NCBI GenBank assembly: GCA_040285825.1
Contig: JAUPSS010000013.1
Coordinates: 310,001 to 374,000, forward strand
Origin: Eukaryota sp. TZLM1-RC
Lineage: Eukaryota; Metamonada: BaSk clade
Direction of reading: 5' to 3'
Length of the DNA stretch: 64,000 nucleotides
A model generated the notes under the pieces. It searched no databases. It saw nothing but the letters and a program-made list of their open reading frames with translations, and had not been told where the DNA came from. Positions 1 to 9,169 of the stretch are shown in pieces. The first letter of the stretch is position 1. The number at the start of each line of letters is the position of its first letter. Both the position numbers and the translations under genes were made by a program.

Positions 1-581
1 ACATCTCTTAAACGTATAGGGAGGTTCTTTAGGTATAGGGAGGTTTTTCAGATAACTCACTCCATATGTGCATAATTTATTTTGATTTGATTTGTTTTGT
101 GAAGAGGCCAAGAATGTAAAAAATAATTAAAAATAAAAGGACAAATAGTGTCAATAAAACTAAATACAAATTGTTTTTATTCTTGAAACTTCCTGAAGTA
201 CAGACAGTTTTTGGTACAGAACACTTACTTAGAAAAGGAAGGGATCATAGATTGTGTTGACTAGTGAGTTGCTAGAAGGTTTGCAGGATGTACTTTGATT
301 TAATGCTGAAAAAAAGTTTGTTGGTTAAGTGTGAGATTACTCAATAATGGTTACTGTAGTTCTAATTGCAGTATCTTTGAACTCTTGGAAGCAAAGTTTA
401 TGGATGTGGTGCCGCATCCTGAACAGTTTCGCTAAGGATACTATGATTCCGCAGCACAGTGAATTTGTTGCACACAAGCCAAGTAGCCAAGCAGTTGCTT
501 GGTTCAACAACCCTCCTTGGTTTATACAAAATACAAAAGGAATGTACTTTATTTACATGAAACTGTACAGAGAAAGGATAA
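1..581. other. Left-edge intergenic sequence, no gene seen
   Basis: I see no supported gene on either strand. The first 50 bases contain two imperfect copies of a roughly 21-bp unit built around tatagggaggtt. The open frames between 347 and 649 lie antisense to or beyond the end of the 4E-BP gene and look like shadows. The segment probably holds the 3' untranslated region of the minus-strand gene that ends at 582. Confidence 0.5.
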
Positions 582-875
582 TTAAAAGTCAAACTGGTCC
601 TCCGATTCATTACCCGAGTTCTGGTGTTGATCCTCCACTTCATTTATAGTTGGAACTTCAGATTTTGTTGGAATGTTGAGAATCGGTAACGAATGGGACA
701 GAGGAGACTCCTTGAATTTCATCATATCATCCTTGGAGTAGGTAATTCGAGTTCCACCAGGGGTCTCCATAATATACGTTGATTGGCCAACAGATAACAT
801 AGCATCAAGCTCTCTACCGTTATGAGAGACGCGGATGGACTGGGACGCACTAGACTGTTCATTGGGCAACGTCAT
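582..875 (-). CDS. eIF4E-binding protein (4E-BP) homologue
   Basis: The product is 97 residues, a normal 4E-BP length. These small, largely disordered proteins bind the cap-binding factor eIF4E, block its contact with eIF4G, and are released by TOR-dependent phosphorylation. Seen here: ETPGGTRITY at about residues 37-46, then SKDDMMKFKESP. This matches the 4E-BP core, where a threonine-proline-glycine-glycine phosphosite precedes the eIF4E-binding motif Y-x4-L-hydrophobic and a serine-proline site follows it. The binding motif reads YSKDDMM, so methionine replaces the usual leucine. The C-terminus is acidic and ends EDQFDF, in the place of the TOS motif that starts with phenylalanine, but it is shorter. 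The start is the only ATG before the conserved core. The family call rests on order and spacing of motifs. TOR regulation is inferred from family knowledge. Confidence 0.8.
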   Translation of the reverse strand: MTLPNEQSSASQSIRVSHNGRELDAMLSVGQSTYIMETPGGTRITYSKDDMMKFKESPLSHSLPILNIPTKSEVPTINEVEDQHQNSGNESEDQFDF

Positions 876-1001
876 TATTAAAATAAAGGTGATTCAAAAT
901 ATAGTTTCCCCTTCAAGATTCTATTTTTAATGCAATTCTTCTGAAGTCAAGCGACTGTGAACTGCTATATTGTGCATCTTGCAGTTTAAATGACATTCCT
1001 C

Positions 1002-1254
1002 TCATAGTGTCATAGTGCCATTAGTAATTTCCAAAATACCCTTTATCTTCTTTTTTGGATATACATTTTTGACCTGAAAACTATGTTTGCTTTTATTAGA
1101 GGCTGTTGTGGTTTGTTGTAATCTTATCCTTGAATGTGTATGATGTAAATCATCATTAGATGTGGTGTCTAACGGGATAGTGATGTAAACAGTGCCCTGA
1201 AGATGTGGAGGATTACGCACTTACATATTCATCATAATTGAAGACTAAAGGCAT
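1002..1254 (-). CDS. Small 74-residue protein with one 28-nt intron
   Basis: I do not recognise the family. Exon 1 (1225-1254) codes MPLVFNYDEY and exon 2 (1002-1196) codes 64 residues ending GILEITNGTMTL. The intron, 1197-1224, is 28 nt, begins GTAAGT and ends TTCAG. Without splicing the reading frame is open only from a GTG inside the intron, and splicing supplies an in-frame ATG. The protein is basic near its C-terminus (YPKKKIKG) with a beta-like start (GTVYITIPLD). It lies about 130 bp upstream of the 4E-BP gene on the same strand. The intron matches those of the GH15 and GNAT genes in size and borders, which is the main support for calling this a real gene. The start could lie further upstream. 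Confidence 0.5.
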
Positions 1255-1412
1255 TCCAAAGGTCCATAAATGCAGAAAAGAATGTTTAGAATACTACTCT
1301 ATTAATAAGGTTTCTATCCACACTATTATCCATGAATAGAAACAGGAATTTTTGAAGTTAACAATAATAAGTGACAAAAACTTTATACAAGACAATAAAT
1401 GATAGAAAAACA

Positions 1413-2243
1413 CTACTGGGCAGCGAGATCGGCTAAAAGTTCAACATCCCCATCAACAAACTCCTTGGCAACAGAGACACCGAGACGTTGGGTTTCGTGA
1501 TCAGGGTTAATTACACCTGCAGTGAAAGCTTGTTCGAAAGCACCATAGAAAACAATAATCTTGTTGTTGGCAGAGTAAGAGAGGGCAAAGTTGAAGTTGT
1601 CGCTATCTTCAACATCAAGTACGACGGATTCTAGCTTCTTAATGCTCTTGGGGAACATTTCCTCTTTCAATCCTTCAACATGGGCGGCAACAAGGGTAAG
1701 TTCCTCACCAAGAAGATTGTGAAAGTTGAGAGTAACAACAACTCTCCTGCCATTGACTTCCTTTGGGAAAGGAAAATCGAATTGGGGAACAACGGGCACA
1801 ACAGTGCCAGTATACTTGTCAACTCTCATAGCTTCAACATCTTGGATGCCGTAAACCATAGTGGGGTATGTTAATAAAACACCAGCAAAAACAGAGGTGA
1901 AATGATCTACAGACACACCGATGGTTCCATTCAATCTATGGTGCATGTTACCAACCAAATGACCGAAACAAGCTTCTTCACGACAGAGGGGATGATCAGT
2001 GATGTTGAAATGCTGAACCATGTGCCAATTCTTTGAAGATTCAACGACATACATCGTATTATCATTGGGCCTGACAACAGGGGATGGTGGAGGATTGAAA
2101 TATGCACCATCAGACAGAGTAGCTTCAGTCAATCTGAGAAGTCCACGATCAGCACTGTACGATCCCATGAGAGATGTACGGAACATTTCGGCATTAACAG
2201 CCGCTAAGAAACATAAAACGAGAGCAAAGGTTGAAAACTGCAT
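1413..2243 (-). CDS. Secreted or lumenal protein of unknown function
   Basis: The reading frame codes 276 residues from the ATG at 2243; an upstream in-frame ATG at 2258 would add five. The N-terminus MQFSTFALVLCFLAAVNA is a classical signal peptide with likely cleavage after the last alanine. The mature part has several N-glycosylation sequons (NIT, NGT) and four cysteines, two of them close together (CREEAC). I recognise no domain. A histidine-rich patch (NMHHRLNG) and beta-rich segments suggest an extracellular or lumenal fold, but that is impression only. There is no internal insertion that looks like an intron. It is in the same orientation as the two genes to its left but separated by about 160 bp, so it is an independent transcription unit. 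Confidence 0.7.
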   Translation of the reverse strand: MQFSTFALVLCFLAAVNAEMFRTSLMGSYSADRGLLRLTEATLSDGAYFNPPPSPVVRPNDNTMYVVESSKNWHMVQHFNITDHPLCREEACFGHLVGNMHHRLNGTIGVSVDHFTSVFAGVLLTYPTMVYGIQDVEAMRVDKYTGTVVPVVPQFDFPFPKEVNGRRVVVTLNFHNLLGEELTLVAAHVEGLKEEMFPKSIKKLESVVLDVEDSDNFNFALSYSANNKIIVFYGAFEQAFTAGVINPDHETQRLGVSVAKEFVDGDVELLADLAAQ

Positions 2244-2462
2244 CTGGATAAATAGCATTATTAAAATTGAAATAGCACAATTTCAGACCAAATTTCATTA
2301 CAATTTCGTTTAATTAATGTATCCCATTGCGATGCACCCCAGGATATGAATTTTACCATTGCCCCTTCCTTTGAAGGTAAATAATACGGTTATGGTAGCA
2401 ATGACAACAATCAAATCACTATGTCAAGTAGTACTTCACTTCCGCCTGCATTAGATTGCATT

Positions 2463-2598
2463 TGATGCCGTTAGGCAGTAATACCAAATATGAAAAGAAG
2501 AAAAGAGAGCTTTATTAATAAAAATACTTGTTCTTGAACAAGTGCCACGTCATAATGTGAATTACTCATCTGCCTACCAGGTTAGTTTATCAGCAACA
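2463..2598 (-). repeat. 3' LTR of the short element
   Basis: 136 bp, close in sequence to the copy at 3425-3560, with scattered substitutions. It has TG...CA ends on the minus strand and contains an inverted motif around ttgttcttgaacaag. Confidence 0.65.
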
Positions 2599-2647
2599 AC
2601 AACAACACTACATCTTCCCGTTTTCTTTCAACGGTTTCGTAAACCAT

Positions 2648-3407
2648 TTAGCATAATGAAGATAGGTGATTTGTGAGATACTGAGTCACGTGGTGTAGAT
2701 GATTTACCTCGTGCTTCACTTTTGAGGGGCAATCACGAGCTAGATGATCTTTGTGATGATATTTAAAACATGTTCCGTCAGTCAGATTGCGAGACATATG
2801 GGATGAACGAGACTTCATACCAGCTCGACACATAGAGTCAGCATTTTCAGAAACAGTCTTTGAAGACTTGTTCCAAAAGGCTATTTGCGTGCAATCAAGT
2901 TGTTCATCCTCGGCAGTATTTGCCATTGTGGGAAAATCGGGGAACACCTCGTCCCGAATTCGAGAAATGGAAAGATTTCTGCAATCCTTTTGGAAGAATA
3001 CCCCTGCCGAATCTGATTATGAAGGCTGAGTCAAACAATTTCAGTCCGGAAGCCCTGCTTTTCACCTGAAGATAACGTTTCAGGAAGCAGGACATACGTT
3101 CACGGACGTCGCCCTTACGGACATCAACCTTCAACTTAGACATCACCAAATTGAATTACTCGTATGAGGAAAACGAAGTGGAGGATCTTAAATGATCCAG
3201 AAACACCTCATCGGATGAATCAACCCCAGGTGTTCTGAGAACCAATGATTCTAACAAGAAAGGGTCAACGAGCAGCCTTGCTGGAACAAGGCCCTTCTTC
3301 GTTGCAAAAGAAGAGTAAACCTTGCACTGTTGTAGGAACAACAGAACATCATCCACTTCCATATCAGCAAGGGACGGATGTAGTAGGCGTGTAGATAACA
3401 TCTGCAA
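2648..3407 (-). pseudogene. Degenerate gag with damaged zinc knuckle
   Basis: Three consecutive minus-strand open frames (3156-3407, 2904-3149, 2648-2947) are shifted relative to one another and together resemble a gag polyprotein. The first carries LLFLQQCKVY and leucine-rich helices. The last contains CFKYHHKDHLARDC, which has the spacing of a CCHC zinc knuckle (C-x2-C-x4-H-x4-C) but with tyrosine where the second cysteine should be. The frameshifts and the lost cysteine say the gene is dead. The frames lie between the paired LTRs in the expected order. Confidence 0.5.
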
Positions 3408-3424
3408 TGAGGGTCAATAATTAT

Positions 3425-3560
3425 TGATGCCGTTAGGCAGAAATACCAAAGATGAAAAGAAGAAAAAAGAGCTTTATTAATGAAAATACTTGTTTTTGAA
3501 CAAGTGCCACGTCATCATGTGAATTCCTCATCTGTCTACCAGGCTAGTTTATCAGTAACA
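3425..3560 (-). repeat. 5' LTR of the short element
   Basis: Partner of 2463-2598 with the same length and ends. On the minus strand it lies upstream of the gag remains. Confidence 0.65.
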
Positions 3561-3619
3561 AAAATACATTCTTTATATAATTAAAGAAGTTTATTGTGGA
3601 AAAGAAAATTCATTTGAAT

Positions 3620-5165
3620 TGACCCAACAAGGTTAAGTTGTCGAATGGAACAATGGTAAATATTTTGAGTTAATTAAATATTTAAATAATATTGTTTTCC
3701 TTTTTGTAGATCGTAGTTCTTCCGTAACAATTGATAAAGATATTGATTAAATTTATTGGTGTCGTTGTAGTAGTGAATTATCCAAGATAGATGACACTAA
3801 CAACTGAGACATAATGCAAAATTTTAGATTTATTGAAGATTTTCTATTCATTACTGATGTCAATGGTGAAGTTTTGAAGTTTAACAAGGGTGATGGTGAT
3901 GTTCTTCTCAATAACAAACCCACCAAAGTTTTCTGGTTGATTAATATTGTTTTTATTAGTGGTTATGGTGGTATTTATGCTGCCATTGCTAATGATGGTA
4001 AAGTTTTTGTTTGGGGTAAATTGAGTGAAATTAGTAATGTTTATGAAAATCACGACGAGCCAATTAGTATTGAAGCTTTCGATAATATAGAAGGTATTTC
4101 GGTAGGTCATGACTTCCTTTTTGCCAACAACAAAATCACTGTTTGGGCTTGGGAAAGGAACGATAAAGGTCAATTAGGTACAGGTGATTTAATTGATCGA
4201 CAACAACCTGTCAAAGTATTTGGATCTGAAATACTTGGCCCATTTCATTATCCAAAACAACCTTTGAATAGAATGTTTAGTGGTCTAATTCAGCAGATTT
4301 ATTGGGAATATTTAAATTATTTGCAGAAGCGCTTTAGTAATCATGCATGTGTTAAAGCAAGATTTTACACCAAATGTGGTATTAGTGAACGGGTAGCGCA
4401 ATTTGCTCAAGAAGTGTTCAATGTTTATCAAAATAAAAATAGGGTGTTCTTGAAAGATCCTCCAGATTTAGATTGAAATGAAAACAGTTGTGATTTACAT
4501 ATGCAACTTTCTACTGATTATGAGGATCCTGAAGTCATTAATACTAGAATTAAAAACTTGATGTTTACTATGATGAAATTGACCTAAAAATATTGTCAAT
4601 TTTCCTAAATGTTGAGATTTTTCAGCTTGGTTCATTACAAGTAAGTGATTTTCTCTCAATTTAACACATTTATTGGAACTCAAAAGTGCAGGAATCAATT
4701 GTGAAATCAATATAGACCAATTACTTACTTCTCTAGTGAAGTTGGTTCTTAAACACGATGGCATTCAAGTTGATTATTTAAGCTATCTATTGTCACTAAA
4801 AGAGTTGGTTGTAACAGGTTTAGACAATTTAGAAGGAGTGTTAGAAGAAGAGATACCTCTACCGCAATCAATTATTAGATTGGAAGTTTATTTATTGATG
4901 TCTATTTATGTTGAAATTCAATTACCAAAATTGGGGGAATTGATTAAACCTAATCGCGACAATCTGTCAGTTTCTCCCCTATCTCCAACAAAATTTATCG
5001 ATCAAGGTTTAATTGAATCTGTTACACTGATGAAGAATCAATATTTAGAATAGTTAGTTGAATAATCTTGTTTTCCATGGTGGACTTATTATTCAGCTGA
5101 AAGCTCCTTGATTGATATCTTCCGTCATTATGTAAATGAAAAAAAAAGAATTCGTGTAAATAAAT
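3620..5165 (+). pseudogene. Decayed copy of the RCC1-repeat gene at 12.1-14.2 kb
   Basis: The segment matches the C-terminal two thirds of the intact RCC1-repeat protein encoded on the minus strand at 12131-14173. An open frame at 3814-4476 carries the RCC1 blade (KFNKGDGDV, VSGYGG-like, GKVFVWG, NDKGQLGTGDLIDR) and the following helical region. A TGA stops it just after LKDPPDLD, then frameshifts separate it from 4673-5053, which resumes with LLTSLVKLVLKHDGIQVDYL. A 40-residue stretch near the C-terminus (the NITEQSF region of the intact gene) is deleted. Remains of the last residues run to about 5160. The N-terminal RCC1 repeats are missing. This is a gene duplication that died; no transposon signature is seen at its edges. 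Confidence 0.85.
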
Positions 5166-5921
5166 ATTCTTCTAATGGTTAATCAATGTGTTTTCAACAG
5201 TGTTTACGTGTCACTAACACATCACAAATCCTTCAGCAATCACCGTATTTTGGTATCCTTACACCATATCAGAATCAAGGCCAGGATAACCCCTTTAATG
5301 TTCCCAACAATAGACCTGTTGGAATTTAATAGTTGCTGAAGAGAATTTCACGATATCAGAACCACTTTTCCCAATTACAATTACGTCATTGTTTGTTTCT
5401 GTGGCTAAGATGAATTGTGAAAATTTGTCATTTTGATTTTTTGAAAGTTTAATACCTAAACTTTATTCAAACTTTTTATTCTATTATTGTGTATTTTTGT
5501 TCATTTTTAACTACAAACCACTGATTACTTGAAAATGCGTAAAATGTCAAAATAAAAATAAAATAAAATAAATATCGTTATTACATTGAGCAGTGGTTTA
5601 ATGTCTCAATCTTATACTTTTGGTCTTGTAAATCAGATCAACTTTCCGTAGTATTTAACCATGACACTTGTTTTAAGCGTGCTTTGCAGAGCGCAAGGCT
5701 TTCCTGTAAATCAAATATATATAAATGTAATATATAAATGTAATATATATGCAAATCGTAATTCTACTTTTCTATGAGTTTGATTCTTACAAAAATTGTC
5801 CAGTTAAATTCCTCTCATAAGCGCTGGGTTTATGCTGTTAAGTGTTAACGTTTGATAGCAAAACATTAACTAAACACAGCAAAAAAGTTCAAATTGAAGC
5901 TCAATAATTTTGATTGAAACT
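5166..5921. other. AT-rich intergenic sequence with simple repeats
   Basis: No gene seen. It contains an aaaat-type run near 5553-5572 and an imperfect tandem repeat of atataaatgtaat units near 5715-5755. Confidence 0.5.
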
Positions 5922-6165
5922 TTTTTTATTAATTTTATTAAGAACCTATAAATCGACATCTAAATAATCCATCTCTTCCAAAACAAAAACACCAGATGCA
6001 ACTCTCTCATAGTGAAAGCAAATCATTAGAAACCATCTTCAACATCCCCTTAAAAATAGAAAACACAATTTTATTTTGCCAAAACAATCTGTTGAAATTT
6101 CTGTTAGTTTTTCTCTTTACAATCATTTCAAAATCTGCCAAAAACCATAATAATTTTGATAGAAA
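5922..6165 (-). mobile_element. 3'-end fragment of a family B LINE
   Basis: Minus-strand translation gives DFEMIVKRKTNRNFNRLFWQ and KIVFSIFKGMLKMV, nearly the same as the C-terminus of the family B element that ends near 37.6 kb. The 3' tail (ttataggtt... then A-rich) is shared too. About 240 bp remain, from the end of the endonuclease region through the 3' untranslated tail. Confidence 0.8.
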
Positions 6166-6515
6166 TTGAACAGTTGAAACAACTCTTTTCGTATCAAGTT
6201 GCATCAAATGTTAGCTCTTGACAGAAGACGCTTAATTTCACATACTGTTGAACTTGAGGTATTGTTGAGCAGTTTATTTAGTTTTACCAATAAATTATAA
6301 TTCTGCTTCATTTAACTTATTAATTTTGTTTTGCATTCTATGTCAAAGTTAGTTACGGATTGCTCATAAAGACAGTAATAGGTTTGAAATCAAAAAACAT
6401 TAGAATAAACAAAATTATACAAGTTCTTTATCAAATGATTACTTAATTATTGAAATTTATTCAAAGAATGGCATTAGAAACGCAAAAAAAATATTGTAAA
6501 CAAAACAAAGATAAT
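6166..6515. other. Intergenic, no gene seen
   Basis: AT-rich spacer between the LINE fragment and the 3' end of the pecanex-like gene. Nothing supported. Confidence 0.4.
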
Positions 6516-8978
6516 TTAATTCACAAACGGCGCATAACCCAGTGGTGAAGGACTTGCCTGAGTGATTAAATTCCTAAACAGCAGTGGGTGAGTCTGACTA
6601 GAAAAACGTTCTTCATCGTCGTTGCCGAAAAACAAAACATCTAATTTAAACCAATTAATTACACTTAAATAAGCCGAACGATCAAAAACTCCTAAAGACA
6701 CTTCTACCTCTGAAAATTCATACAGTTGTGCAGAGATTAACGTATTGTTGTCAATTTCGAGATAAAAAACTTTTTGAATTTGGTTGGGTAAGTGCTTTAA
6801 TTGTAGATTTAAAGAGCTCTGGTCTACTGCCAAGCCCCAGGTGTTGAAAATTTCACCCAACATTTCCAAATTTTCGTCATTGTCCAAAGAACCTACTTCA
6901 CCATTTACTGATATACTATAAAAACAATAGAGAAAACAAAGGGAGGAAGTGGAGGATATCACGTGATTAGGATCAGAAAGTAGCTCAAAAATAGAGCCTG
7001 ATGACGTCACAGTGGGGGTCGGAATGAGCTCATGGCCTAGAAAATTCAAAATTTCACTCCAAACAGATTTGAAACAATCAACGAAATCTGTCCGGTCAAT
7101 TACACCAACAAGGGATTGGGATTGACACGTCATTACAGTCGACTTCATTTGGCCCAGTTTCCGAACTGCTGAAATCAATCTTGACTTTTTGTGAAAAAGG
7201 TCAAAAAGTGACGTTCCCTCGACAGCGTGACAGGAGGTGACATGCTGTAACTCAAAACCGATGGTGCGAAATTTTGAGAAGAAGGGATCACAAGGGATCA
7301 TAAACAGAATCATCCCTGAATTTGGTTCTTGTAAAATAAAAAAGTCTCTAAAACTTGACAAATGTCGATGACGAGACAAAAATTTTGACAGTGATCCCTT
7401 TAAATGATTACATGAATACTTATAAATAACCGCATCACGTGATTCTGATTGACAACTTGACTCGAAATTTGTTTGATTGATTAACATTGATGGTAAAAAG
7501 ATGGGAAGCCCAAAAATTGGAAGTATTCCAGAATTAGTAAATGTTGAAATTAAAATAGAAACAAAAGAAATTGGAGAAAAAATTAAGGAAACTATTGAGT
7601 TAAAAAGGGACAAGTTCCACATTAGGATTAAAAATAATTTAAAATTTTGAAGGAAAATTGGCAAAAAACTGACTAAAAAGGTAATTAAAAATGAAAATAA
7701 ATCTTGTAAATTAAAGAAGAACAAAAGTGAAGAATGAAATATTAATAAAGCAAATGAAAAAAATTGCGAATTGAATTGTAAATTTAACAATCTCAGCATT
7801 AAAATGAAATACAACACGTTAATTTCATTTGAAAAAGAGAAAAAAAGCGGAAAGAGTAACAGTGTGATGTAAAAAGGATAAACAGATTTGAATTTAAATA
7901 ATTTGAAAAACAAAAGGCAAATAAACCACAACAGTAAAATAATAAAAACAACTTCTTTAAAAACAAAAAAAGATAACAAATTGCTTAAATTCATGGCAAG
8001 TAGAAGAACAATTAAAATTTTAATTGTATTTTTAAAATTGAAATTCTTTAATGGTATTACTGAAAGTTTGAACAAAAAGACATTGATAACAATAAATGAA
8101 TAAAAACTGAATCAAAATAGTTAAAATAAAGAAATTCAGAAATAATCCAAATTAAAGTTATAAAATCAATCAAATAACCACTAAAACCACTAAAAACTCC
8201 ACCAAAAACAAAACTTGGATATTTAATTAAATAAACAAAAAAATGAAAACAAAGACGGAATAAAAACAAGACCATCTAAAATTAAATAGACAACAAAAAC
8301 TTCGATTGGAGTCAAATAATAATATGAAGAAAAAACAATGATGATTACGAAATAAAAATGCTTCGAATACAAGGAAAACGGACCAAAAGTGCGGGGTAAT
8401 TCTAAAGATAAAGCAACTGACACAGGGGGTGTGATTAATAAAGAAAATAAAGAATGACTGCAAATGAAATATAATAAGACAAAACTAAAGAAATTTGAAT
8501 TAATTGAGTTGAGCATCAGTATTGGAAGTTGCAGGGAAATGAAAGCGAATAAAAGGAATCTAAAAGGAAGATAAGAAGGCAAGTAAGGGGGTAACCAAGG
8601 GGAAAAAGAGCGATAGACAAACAATGCGAATGACGCAAGAGTGATTGTAAAGGTGGTGATAAGTGTGGAGGAGATGAGGGTCGTGAACAACTGCGGGATG
8701 ATGTGGAGGAAGATCATGATGGCAGGGATAGTAATGTAGGCGAGGATGGTGAGGAGAAGAGTGGTTCTGGTTAGCTCAGGATTGAGAAGATCGATGCCGA
8801 GGATGTAATGGAGGTATTTGTGGAGATAGCGACGATACATGTAGGATTCCATGAGACTATGACGTTGGTAACCATGTCTAAGGATGGAACGTCCCTGGGA
8901 AAGAGAAACAGAATCAGCCTGAGTACGTACAGGTTGGGAATGAGAGGTAACAGTTGTGGATAACGGAAGAACATTCAT
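6516..8978 (-). CDS. Pecanex-like multi-pass membrane protein
   Basis: The N-terminal frame (8978 to about 8237) has a polar head of about 60 residues and then at least five hydrophobic segments. The C-terminal frame (8059-6516) continues with many membrane segments and then a soluble domain of about 300 residues. Two places fit my memory of the pecanex C-terminal domain: ILPIFGLPIFLPSML after the last helices, and IGFELQHVTSCHAVEGTSL. The two frames are in phase but separated by a 177-bp stretch (8060-8236) that starts GT, ends TTTCAG and has stops in that frame. It can be read as one intron, giving 761 residues, or as two compensating frameshifts, because the third frame across it is hydrophobic and open (8275-8057). 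The intron would be far longer than the others found here. Pecanex proteins are ER or Golgi membrane proteins; the function here is unknown. Confidence 0.5.
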
Positions 8979-9169
8979 GAGATAGACATCGGTTAATGGT
9001 AGTGCTAAATAGTAGTAACCCTATTTGGAGATCACTGGATGAATGTTTTGTAAATCTTTGTTGTTCAACAATTTGAAATCGATCTTTTACAGCGTTATAC
9101 CATAATCACTTTTTGACCATGTCATACGCATATGGCATTTTGCATATGATTCTTGTATTCATTGTACCA

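Larger units (their letters stand above)
2463..3560 (-). mobile_element. Short LTR retroelement relic with gag remains
   Basis: Two 136-bp direct repeats (2463-2598 and 3425-3560) bracket about 830 bp. Read on the minus strand each repeat starts TGTT and ends GGCATCA, which fits the TG...CA rule for LTRs. Between them are minus-strand gag-like frames. A purine-rich run, best read as a polypurine tract, sits just inside the 3' LTR near 2605-2625. No pol domain is present, so this is either an internally deleted element or a naturally small non-autonomous one. The 5-bp flanks do not match, so a target-site duplication is not supported. Confidence 0.65.

Noticed and set aside
347-649. 100-codon plus-strand ORF
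   Set aside because: It overlaps the 4E-BP gene antisense at its end and has no recognisable features.
5553-5755. AT-rich simple repeats as a replication origin
   Set aside because: Only low-complexity sequence; nothing specific supports an origin.
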